Assembly: GCA_013202495.1 (NCBI GenBank)
Contig: JABMQQ010000028.1
Span: 1-37,504, forward strand
Direction: 5' to 3'
Length of the DNA: 37,504 nucleotides
Origin: Fidelibacterota bacterium
GTDB taxonomy: Bacteria > Fidelibacterota > UBA8477 > JABMPR01
The position numbers and the translations under genes were made by a program. The notes under the pieces were generated by a model that did no database searches, was not told where the DNA came from, and saw nothing but the letters and a program-made list of their open reading frames with translations. Shown in pieces: positions 1 to 7,158 of the stretch. Position 1 is the stretch's first letter. Each line of letters opens with the position of its first letter.

Positions 1-1
1 A

Positions 2-1222
2 CAATTGGGTATTTTTGCCAATGGTTACTGGGGACATCCCGCCATGAAATTACCACCAGAGGTCAATCTGATCGCAGCAGCTCATTATCTGGAAGCCTTC
101 GAGATCCAGAGAAAAGCAAACCAGATCACCACCATCCTGGGTTCAAAAACACCCCATATCCAGAATATGGCTGTGGGTGGTGTTTCCAATCCCATCAATC
201 CAGATAGTCAAGCTGCTCTCAATATGGAACGTCTCCAGATGGTCAAGGATCTTATGAATCAGTTGAAATCCTTTATCTACAATGCCTATATCGTGGATGT
301 TGCTGTGGTTGCTTCATTTTATCAGGACTGGCTGGGTTATGGCTCGGGTGTGATGGATTATCTATCTGTACCTGATTTCCCAACTGATACTAAGGGAACC
401 CAATTTGGAACTCCTGGTGGATATATACCTGGTGGAGATATTAGTAAACTCAAACCAATCACCTCTTTCCAGGACAAATATTTCCGTGACGGTGTCAAAG
501 AAAGTGTCAAACACTCCTGGTATGAAGGTGAGAGTAACTTGCATCCGTATAAGGGTGAAACTGAGCCCCATTACACTGATTTTGAAGACGATGGAAAATA
601 TAGTTGGGTGAAAGCGCCAACCTTCCTGGGCAAACCAGCCCAGGTCGGTCCTCTGGCAAACGTGTTGAACATGTATGCCCAAGGCCATGAGACAACCCAG
701 AAAGTAGCTGGAGTTGCTTTTGCCAAGATCAAAGCCATCACCAAATCCAAATCTGATATACCAATCAGCGTTCTGCATTCAACACTGGGTCGTCATGCTG
801 CCCGCGCTATCAGAACAGCAGTGCTGTTTGAAGAACTCGAGAAAAACTACAATCTCCTGATTAACAACATCGCCGGTGGCGATATGACAACCTTTAACCC
901 ACCAGTCTTTCCCAAGGGTGAGCAACAGGGTTTTGGTTTTCATGAAGCACCTCGTGGTGTTCTCTCTCATTGGATTGTTATCAAGAATGGTAAAATCGAG
1001 AATTATCAAGCAGTGGTTCCTTCTACCTGGAACGCCGCACCACGGAATGATGATGATGCAATAGGTCCTTATGAAGCTTCACTCGTGGGCAACCCCATTG
1101 CAGATGAAGAAAAACCACTTGAGGTCCTACGGACGGTTCACTCCTTCGATCCCTGTCTAGCATGTGCTATCCACCTGCATGACAATAAGCGGAAGGATAT
1201 TTCGAAAGTCCATGTCCTCTAG
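2..1222 (+). CDS. hybC: [NiFe] hydrogenase large subunit, HybC-like (5' truncated by window edge)
   Basis: This is the catalytic large subunit of a group 1 (membrane-bound, HybC/Hyd-2-like) [NiFe] hydrogenase, which oxidises or evolves H2 at a Ni-Fe(CN)2CO centre. Only about the last 405 residues are present. The frame is open to the left edge and family members are roughly 560-600 aa, so the N-terminal third with the first CxxC pair, and probably the small-subunit gene, lie outside. Seen directly: the family block GGHP-like/KLPPEVNLIAAAHYLEA near the start, HSTLGRHAARA in the middle, and the C-terminal nickel motif DPCLACAIH. After that His follows a 15-residue tail ending VHVL, which resembles the E. 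coli HybC tail (ending VKVL) that the maturation protease removes. The stop overlaps the protease gene. The TTG at 5 is not a real start. Identity is very secure; the exact subgroup is less so. Confidence 0.96.
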   Translation, partial: QLGIFANGYWGHPAMKLPPEVNLIAAAHYLEAFEIQRKANQITTILGSKTPHIQNMAVGGVSNPINPDSQAALNMERLQMVKDLMNQLKSFIYNAYIVDVAVVASFYQDWLGYGSGVMDYLSVPDFPTDTKGTQFGTPGGYIPGGDISKLKPITSFQDKYFRDGVKESVKHSWYEGESNLHPYKGETEPHYTDFEDDGKYSWVKAPTFLGKPAQVGPLANVLNMYAQGHETTQKVAGVAFAKIKAITKSKSDIPISVLHSTLGRHAARAIRTAVLFEELEKNYNLLINNIAGGDMTTFNPPVFPKGEQQGFGFHEAPRGVLSHWIVIKNGKIENYQAVVPSTWNAAPRNDDDAIGPYEASLVGNPIADEEKPLEVLRTVHSFDPCLACAIHLHDNKRKDISKVHVL

Positions 1223-1703
1223 CCCCGAGGTGGTCGTCCTCGGTCTGGGCAACATCCTCATGGAAGATGAGGGTATTGGTGTTCATGCCGCAAACCATCT
1301 CCAGGAGCACTATCACTTTAAGCCAGAAATCGAGATCGTTGATGGGGGAACCAGCGGTCTCGATCTTCTGACTTTTTTTGGGCCGGAAAAATCCATCCTA
1401 ATCATTGATGCAGTTAATTTTGATATGGAACCGGGTACCGTTGCCAAGCTTGAAGACGGTGCCATACTCACTCAGCTCGACCCCAAAGTTTCCCTTCATC
1501 ACCTTGGCTTATCGGATCTCATCAGTGTGGCTGAGCTTACGGATAGAAAAGCCAAACGAATGACGCTTCTCGGTATTCAACCGGAGTCCATGGAGAATCT
1601 GGATCTGGAAATGACTCCAACGATAAAAGGGGTATTTGACAAGGTTATCGAAAACGCACTGCGTATTCTTGAGGAGTGGGGAATAGAGAACCAAAAGCAC
1701 TAA
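1212..1703 (+). CDS. hybD: Hydrogenase maturation protease (HybD/HycI family, peptidase M52)
   Basis: This endopeptidase clips the C-terminal tail off the hydrogenase large subunit after nickel insertion. Its substrate is almost certainly the gene just upstream. The family signature GLGNILMEDEGIGVH is at residues 10-24, followed by VDGGTSGLDLL, IIDAVNF and SLHHLGLSD. The nickel-sensing acidic residues and histidine of the family fall in the DEGIG, DAV and HH positions. The length (163 aa) is typical. I chose the ATG at 1212 rather than the upstream TTG at 1164, because 1212 gives the standard N-terminus just before the GLGN motif and overlaps the hybC stop by only 11 bases, a translational-coupling arrangement. 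A GGAAGGA-like ribosome site lies about 13 bases upstream. Confidence 0.95.
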   Translation: MSSSPEVVVLGLGNILMEDEGIGVHAANHLQEHYHFKPEIEIVDGGTSGLDLLTFFGPEKSILIIDAVNFDMEPGTVAKLEDGAILTQLDPKVSLHHLGLSDLISVAELTDRKAKRMTLLGIQPESMENLDLEMTPTIKGVFDKVIENALRILEEWGIENQKH

Positions 1704-1762
1704 TCCATATTCTTGAGTCTGCTGCTAAATACCTTGGCGTGATATTTGAACGCTTGAGAATC

Positions 1763-2167
1763 ATGAAAATTTTTAAAAATATTCCACTTTTTCAATTACT
1801 GCTATATCTCATAGCCCTGCATTCATTTTGCGTGGGTATTGCACTTATTGTCCTTCCATTTGGCGTCCTCTCCTGGTTTGGATTTACGATTGATCCATAT
1901 CGCTTCTTTTCTACTCAGGGAGGAGTCTTTCATGTCGTCATGAGTATTGGCTATCTACTGGCGGCTAAGAATCCTCTAGCAGAGAAGAGTCTGATAATTT
2001 TCATCATTCTTGCCAAGTGGATCGCCTTCTTTTTCCTGGGTTTCTATTTTCTGTTTTCAGAAATGGTTCCAGTCATTGCTATTTCAGCCATCAGCGACGG
2101 TTTGATGGGATTGATGGTCATGGTGTTTTTCCTCGAATTGTTCACTGAGGAGAAAACGGGTGACTGA
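1763..2167 (+). CDS. Small four-helix integral membrane protein, function unknown
   Basis: This protein of 134 aa is almost entirely hydrophobic, with four likely transmembrane helices: about residues 8-32, 45-63, 70-95 and 100-125. I do not recognise the family. There are no conserved catalytic or metal-binding motifs and no cysteine pair. The frame is open upstream to an ATG at 1676 inside hybD, but the ATG at 1763 (MKIFKNIP) gives a normal N-terminus 59 bases after the hybD stop, so I prefer it; its ribosome site is weak. The 3' end overlaps the GTG start of the next gene by 8 bases. It is therefore probably co-transcribed and coupled with the epimerase-like gene, and travels with the hydrogenase operon. 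Confidence 0.75.
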   Translation: MKIFKNIPLFQLLLYLIALHSFCVGIALIVLPFGVLSWFGFTIDPYRFFSTQGGVFHVVMSIGYLLAAKNPLAEKSLIIFIILAKWIAFFFLGFYFLFSEMVPVIAISAISDGLMGLMVMVFFLELFTEEKTGD

Positions 2168-3698
2168 CAACACCCTCCCCAGAATTGTTATTACTGGGGC
2201 ATCTGGATTTATTGGTAGAAACTTTATAGAAGCCTACCAGGATGAATATCAGATTTTCGCCATTGCCCGACGGAGTCAGCAAGAAGTTGGGATACCCCGA
2301 CACAAAAATATAACCTGGTTTCTAGTTGATGTGGCCGAACCTGAAAATGTTCGCGATGCCATGGACGAAATACAGGGGGGAGGTGGTGCCGATTATTTTA
2401 TCCACCTCGCCGCCTTTTTTGATTTTTCAAATGAACCCAATAAGGAATACGAACGCACCAATGTAAACGGCTCAAAACTGATCTTTGAGGCAGCAGCAAA
2501 TCTGGGCCTTAAAAGATTTATTTTCGCCAGCTCTCTGGTCGTCTCAGAATTTCCTCAAAATGGCGATAAACTCACCGAGGAAAGTTCCCTGGATGCCGAC
2601 TTCCCATATGCAGTCACCAAGATTGCAGGTGAAGCCATGGCAAAAGAATGGTCTAAATACTACCCCTGTACGGTGGTCAGATTTGCCGCTGTATTCAGCG
2701 ATTGGTGTGAATATGGACCATTATATAAGTTTTTAGACACCTGGTCCTCTCGCTCCTGGAAATCAAGAGTACTTGGAGGGAGAGGCGAATCAGCGGTTCC
2801 CTACATTCACATAGTTTGCCTTGTCAGAATGTTGAGGACCATACTTGATAAGACAGAAAAGCTGAAACCCTTTGATGTGCTCATCGCCAGCCCGGATGAA
2901 AGCACCAGTCACCAGGAACTTTATGATTTAAGTACACGATTTGTCTTTGGCGAAAAACGCAAGGCTATTCATATACCAGCTATCCTGGCCAGACTGGGTG
3001 TCTCCCTCATGGATTTAGCAGGCCGACTCATTGGTCGCCGTCCTTTTGAACGTCCCTGGATGATGAAGTATATCGATGAATGCATGGATGTGGACGCTGG
3101 ATATACTAGAAAAGAGTTAGACTGGAATGTTATTCCAAGATACCGACCAGAGCGTAGAATTCTACACGTGATTGAGCATATGAAAACCTACCCCAACGAG
3201 TGGCACCATAAGAATACCCTGGCTTTATACAAGAGCCCTGAAAGACCGAATCTTGAGATTTCTGAGGCGCTGGTCCATCAGGAAGAAGCAATTCTCACCG
3301 CTTTACTCGATCGAATTATGAACGTTGAAGACCCCACTCGATATCATTCCTATAAGAAAATGGATCCAGAAAAACTGTCCTGGTATCTTGGGATAGTGTA
3401 CAATTTATTAAAGGTTTCTGTACGGACAGGTGATCGCTTATCCCTGGCCAACTATGCACGATTTATTGCTAGTATTCGTATCCATGAAGGTTTTAAGTTA
3501 GCTGAGGTCGTTGATGTCTACCAAACTCTCTCTGATCTAGTCATTCAGCAGCTTCTCGAATTTGATTCTGCTAAGCATCTTGAGCAACGCATCCGCGACG
3601 ATATTGACCTGACCATTCAAATGGCAGTCGATGAAATCGAAGACGCATATGATATCGCTCAAGCTCCGACCTCCTACATTCGATTTCACAACAGATAG
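2160..3698 (+). CDS. NAD-dependent epimerase-like protein with RsbRD-like C-terminal helical domain (copy 1)
   Basis: This 512-aa protein has two parts. Residues 8-330 are an extended SDR (epimerase/dehydratase) domain: the dinucleotide motif GASGFIG is at 13-19, a DV acid region near 57, HLAA at 82-85, Ser124/125 in FASSL, and the catalytic YxxxK pair is Y150/K154. This part resembles 3-beta-HSD/dihydroflavonol-4-reductase-like SDRs. Residues about 365-505 are all-helical, with the pattern R-I-H-E-G-F-x-L-A-E-V-x-x-x-Y-x-x-L that recalls the RsbRD N-terminal domain of stressosome-type regulators. This second assignment is pattern-based only. The start is a GTG preceded by GAGGAG and overlaps the upstream stop. 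A paralogue follows directly. The substrate is unknown, and its presence behind a hydrogenase maturation gene is unexplained. Confidence 0.85.
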   Translation: MTDNTLPRIVITGASGFIGRNFIEAYQDEYQIFAIARRSQQEVGIPRHKNITWFLVDVAEPENVRDAMDEIQGGGGADYFIHLAAFFDFSNEPNKEYERTNVNGSKLIFEAAANLGLKRFIFASSLVVSEFPQNGDKLTEESSLDADFPYAVTKIAGEAMAKEWSKYYPCTVVRFAAVFSDWCEYGPLYKFLDTWSSRSWKSRVLGGRGESAVPYIHIVCLVRMLRTILDKTEKLKPFDVLIASPDESTSHQELYDLSTRFVFGEKRKAIHIPAILARLGVSLMDLAGRLIGRRPFERPWMMKYIDECMDVDAGYTRKELDWNVIPRYRPERRILHVIEHMKTYPNEWHHKNTLALYKSPERPNLEISEALVHQEEAILTALLDRIMNVEDPTRYHSYKKMDPEKLSWYLGIVYNLLKVSVRTGDRLSLANYARFIASIRIHEGFKLAEVVDVYQTLSDLVIQQLLEFDSAKHLEQRIRDDIDLTIQMAVDEIEDAYDIAQAPTSYIRFHNR

Positions 3699-3744
3699 TC
3701 CGTTACTACCGTTTGATCCAGGGGATCAAACTTTGATAGAAAAA

Positions 3745-5262
3745 ATGGGACTTCAAAATACCAATAAGACCGTCCTTATCACAGGTGCCTCAGGGTTCAT
3801 AGGTCGCCATCTCGTAAAACACCTGTGCCCAAATCACCATGTGATTGCTTTTGCCCGTCGGGCACAGAAGGAAGTTGGACTTGACCCTCACCCCAATCTG
3901 GAGTGGGTCCTGGTGGACCTTATGGATGCGGTACAACTTGAAAAAGCCTTTCGGACTTCGACAAACAAACACGATCTGGATTATATTTTTCACCTCGCTG
4001 CCTATTATGATTTTGGGGATCAGGTTTTCTCTGAAATTTATGAAAAAACCAATGTTGCAGCCACCCAACAGCTGTTAGAACTTGCCAACAAAACAAAGAT
4101 AAAACGCTTTATTTTTACCAGCTCACTCGTTGCCAGCAAATTCCCTGAACCCGGGGATCTGGTCTATGAAAGAAGTATTCCGAATGCAGACTATCCATAT
4201 GCTATCACTAAACGCAAGGGTGAAGAGTTTGTTAAGATCGCTTCACAGAATTTCCCCTGTTCCATTGTCAGATTGGCAGCCGTGTGTAGTGACTGGTGTG
4301 AATATGAACCCCTTTATCATTTTCTCAAAATCTGGTTGTCAGATCGCTGGGATTCGCGCATCCTCCCTGGATATGGATCTATGGCCATCCCGTACATCCA
4401 TGTGTGTTGCGTCATCGCCTTATTTGCCAGAATAATGGAAAAAAGTGAGCAGCTGGAAGACTTCAATATATTTTTAAGCAGTTCTGACAAACCTATGTCG
4501 TTGAAAGAACTCTTTCGTATTTCCACCAGACATTATTATGGCAAGGAAAAAGTTCCCATATTTATTCCCAAGCTGATAGCCCGAATCGGTGTCCAGGTCA
4601 GAGATCTCTGGGGTCGATTGATTGGACGGCGTCCCTTTGAAAGATTATGGATGACTGAATATATTGATAAGTCTTTTCCAACAGATTGTTCATACACCAG
4701 AAATACACTGGACTGGATACCCAAAGCAAGGCATGAATTAGATAGACGATTACTACATCTCATTGAGAATCTAAAAACTCGACCTGACAAATGGCACAGA
4801 ATGAATGTTGATAGAATAAGTCGCTTTCAACGTAATAGGCCAGCATTGATTCTAGCCGAAGAAATGGTTCGTATGCATGAGGAATTGGTTGAGAAAGTAT
4901 TTCAAACAATCAGGAGTCCTTATAATAAGACCCGCTTGAGCTATTATCAGGAAATGCCTGTTGAAGATCTGAGATGGTACATCAGTGTTGTGTATAATCA
5001 TTTGCTAACATCAGTCAGACATGGAGATCGGTCGATAATGATCACTTTTGCACGAGATTTGTCACACCGTCGAATGGAAGAAGCAGTCAGCCTGGAGGAA
5101 CTATGTGGAGCGTTGACAGATACTCGAGATGTGATCACACACTTACTATACAATAATCCCAAACTGGTGAGCATTAAGTTGCTGGTGCATGATTATATCA
5201 CTCTGGCTATTCAACTGGCAATCGATGAAATTAAAGACGTTTATGAAAACGTACCTCGGTAG
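3745..5262 (+). CDS. NAD-dependent epimerase-like protein with RsbRD-like C-terminal helical domain (copy 2)
   Basis: This is a tandem paralogue of the preceding gene with the same two-part architecture, 505 aa from the ATG at 3745. The SDR part has GASGFIGRH near residue 15, HLAAYYDFGD, FTSSLVASKF and YAITKRKGE (Y and K of the catalytic pair). The distinctive block GRLIGRRPFER is shared almost exactly with copy 1. The C-terminal about 150 residues are helical and align with copy 1 (WYISVVYNHLLTSVRHGDR against WYLGIVYNLLKVSVRTGDR). The open frame extends upstream to an ATG at 3631 inside copy 1, but the start at 3745 places the nucleotide-binding motif at the normal distance from the N-terminus. 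The gap to copy 1 is 46 bases. The two copies have diverged along their full length, so this is an old duplication. Confidence 0.84.
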   Translation: MGLQNTNKTVLITGASGFIGRHLVKHLCPNHHVIAFARRAQKEVGLDPHPNLEWVLVDLMDAVQLEKAFRTSTNKHDLDYIFHLAAYYDFGDQVFSEIYEKTNVAATQQLLELANKTKIKRFIFTSSLVASKFPEPGDLVYERSIPNADYPYAITKRKGEEFVKIASQNFPCSIVRLAAVCSDWCEYEPLYHFLKIWLSDRWDSRILPGYGSMAIPYIHVCCVIALFARIMEKSEQLEDFNIFLSSSDKPMSLKELFRISTRHYYGKEKVPIFIPKLIARIGVQVRDLWGRLIGRRPFERLWMTEYIDKSFPTDCSYTRNTLDWIPKARHELDRRLLHLIENLKTRPDKWHRMNVDRISRFQRNRPALILAEEMVRMHEELVEKVFQTIRSPYNKTRLSYYQEMPVEDLRWYISVVYNHLLTSVRHGDRSIMITFARDLSHRRMEEAVSLEELCGALTDTRDVITHLLYNNPKLVSIKLLVHDYITLAIQLAIDEIKDVYENVPR

Positions 5263-5278
5263 ATTTTCAGATTTAGAG

Positions 5279-5797
5279 CTATTTTAATTGAATTTTGCAG
5301 CTACGGCAAAATTGATCAGATTTTTGATCCATTTCCTCAACATAAGTTGTGGAAACCATGACACATCCTGGCAAGAGGCAATGTTTCAAACCAAAAGCAT
5401 GTCCCAATTCATGAATGATGCATTTCAGGAGTCTTTCAGAGAAAAGTTTAGGATCATCGGCCAAACCGTAGCGGGCATTGACCAAGCGATGTCCGGAAAC
5501 CAGAGCCACAGAACCGCCAAGATAGGCTTGTCCAAAAATATAACTCAAAACAGGAATAAACAAATCTAGGTCTGTAACGCCTACAATCTTATCACCTTCA
5601 TCAACCAGAGGAACCATTTTCTGAATGATATCGTTGGCATTGTATTGGGATCGAACGGGATTAAAAAAGGGAGTCAGATCCATTCGGTGTGTGCTGACTA
5701 AAGTTTCTATTTTGAACCGTGCACTGATGAGGGGAAGCATTTGCTCCAACACCTCAACTCCTGCGAATTGCAGAGGGATGATTTTGATCCGGGACAT
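5279..5797 (-). CDS. amzA: Archaemetzincin (zinc metallopeptidase, family M54)
   Basis: This 172-aa protein carries the complete archaemetzincin signature near its C-terminus: HELGHAFGLKHC (HExxHxxGxxH plus C), then CVMVSTTY with the metzincin Met, and a terminal CxxC (CRSC) expected to bind a second zinc. Length and motif spacing fit the family. It is predicted to be a cytoplasmic peptidase because there is no signal peptide; substrates of the family are unknown. The start is the ATG at 5797, with AGGA about 9 bases upstream and 20 bases after the response regulator stop, so it is probably the last gene of the minus-strand redox operon. It converges with the epimerase gene, leaving 16 bases between the two stops. 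The family is common in archaea and patchy in bacteria. Confidence 0.93.
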   Translation of the reverse strand: MSRIKIIPLQFAGVEVLEQMLPLISARFKIETLVSTHRMDLTPFFNPVRSQYNANDIIQKMVPLVDEGDKIVGVTDLDLFIPVLSYIFGQAYLGGSVALVSGHRLVNARYGLADDPKLFSERLLKCIIHELGHAFGLKHCLLPGCVMVSTTYVEEMDQKSDQFCRSCKIQLK

Positions 5798-5817
5798 TTA
5801 ATTAGTCCTGAACGACT

Positions 5818-7158
5818 TTATTTGTTTTTCTCGATTTTGTATTTCTTGATTTTACTATATAAAGTTACCCGATCCACTCCCAGCGCTTTGGCAGACCTTG
5901 ATATATTCCAGTCATATTTCTCCAAGATGCCCTGGATGTGATGGTATTCCATCTCCTGAATGGATTCCCAGGTGGGTTTCGCTGCGACATGATCCAGTGG
6001 CAAGTCTTTGAGTTGAACCGTATCACCTGTACCGATAACGATAGCTCGTTCGATCAGGTTTTCCAATTCACGAACATTGCCTGGGAAATCATAATTGTTC
6101 AAAGCCTTAGCGGCACGTCTTCCAATATGTTTTGTTCCCTTGTTCATCTGCTCGGCATAGAACTTTACGAAATGCTCAGAGAGAGGTTTGATGTCTTCGG
6201 TTCGCTCTCGCAAGGGTGGAATTGTGATTGAAAATACATTTAAGCGGTAGAATAAATCTTCCCTGAACTCTCCGGCATTCACCATTGCCTGAAGGTCACG
6301 GTTGGTGGCGCAAATCACACGGAAATCTGACTTGAATTCCCTATTTCCCCCTACTCGTGTAAACGTTTTGGCTTCCAGAACCCGTAATAGTTCAATCTGC
6401 ATCTTCATTGATATGGTAGAAATTTCATCCAGGAACAAGGTTGCCCCATCGGCCATTTCAAATTTACCCTTTCTGGCATATTGAGCACCGGTAAAGGCAC
6501 CCCGCTCATGCCCGAACAACTCACTCTCCATGAGATTTTCAGCAATAGCCCCACAATGAACGATTACCATTGGAAAAAAGCGTCGGGAGGAATTCATGTG
6601 AATAGCTTTAGCTATAAGCTCCTTACCCGTACCACTATCACCATTGATGATAACTGTAGAATCTGTTCCAGCTACTACTCTGACTTGTTCCAGGACTTTG
6701 AGAATACCTTCACTTTCACCAATGATATCCTCAACATTAACCAGGCTTTTAATTCGATCCTGGAGGGAAATGTTTTCCTGACTCAAGTGAATAGTTTTAC
6801 TGGCGTTACGAATGATGTGAGTGATAGCATCTGGATCAAAAGGTTTGCATACATAATCATAGGCACCATCCTTTAAAGCCTGGACGGCAGAATCCACGGA
6901 TGCAAAAGCGGTCATGATGATCACTACTGCTTCGTCATTGATGGATTTGATTCTGCGGTTTAACTCGAGCCCGTCCATACCTGGAAGCTTGATGTCAACC
7001 AGAATGATGTGAAAATTAAAAGCTTCAATTTTTTTCAGTGCGACTTTAGCATCTTCAGCAGTGTCAACAGAATAGCCATCTTCTATGAACCAGTTTGAGA
7101 GCGAATCACGCACTGAGAGCTCATCATCAACAATTAGAATGGAGAGATTATTGTCCAT
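5818..7158 (-). CDS. Sigma-54-dependent response regulator (NtrC family)
   Basis: This 446-aa cytoplasmic transcription activator has three domains. The receiver domain has DDE at 11-13 and phospho-acceptor D55 in ILVDIKLPGMDG. The AAA+ domain has Walker A GDSGTGKE at 173-180, the sigma-54-contacting GAFTGA loop at 220-225, and FLDE as Walker B. The C-terminal Fis-type helix-turn-helix contains SRSAKALGVDRVTLYSKIKK. I chose the ATG at 7158 because GGAGGA sits 7 bases upstream and the start overlaps the kinase stop by 11 bases; a longer frame from a TTG at 7185 lacks this. It is coupled to the histidine kinase, its obvious partner. Its likely target is the -24/-12 promoter at 13287-13302 at the head of the same gene cluster; that link is inferred. 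Confidence 0.95.
   Translation of the reverse strand: MDNNLSILIVDDELSVRDSLSNWFIEDGYSVDTAEDAKVALKKIEAFNFHIILVDIKLPGMDGLELNRRIKSINDEAVVIIMTAFASVDSAVQALKDGAYDYVCKPFDPDAITHIIRNASKTIHLSQENISLQDRIKSLVNVEDIIGESEGILKVLEQVRVVAGTDSTVIINGDSGTGKELIAKAIHMNSSRRFFPMVIVHCGAIAENLMESELFGHERGAFTGAQYARKGKFEMADGATLFLDEISTISMKMQIELLRVLEAKTFTRVGGNREFKSDFRVICATNRDLQAMVNAGEFREDLFYRLNVFSITIPPLRERTEDIKPLSEHFVKFYAEQMNKGTKHIGRRAAKALNNYDFPGNVRELENLIERAIVIGTGDTVQLKDLPLDHVAAKPTWESIQEMEYHHIQGILEKYDWNISRSAKALGVDRVTLYSKIKKYKIEKNK

Noticed and set aside
362-778. 138-codon open frame antisense to the hydrogenase large subunit
   Set aside because: It lies fully inside a strongly conserved gene, has unlikely protein composition and no start signal, so it is a shadow frame.
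5292-5312. ATTTTGC/GCAAAAT hairpin between convergent genes as terminator
   Set aside because: It falls within the last codons of the archaemetzincin gene, the stem is AT-rich and no clean T-run follows directly, so support is too weak.
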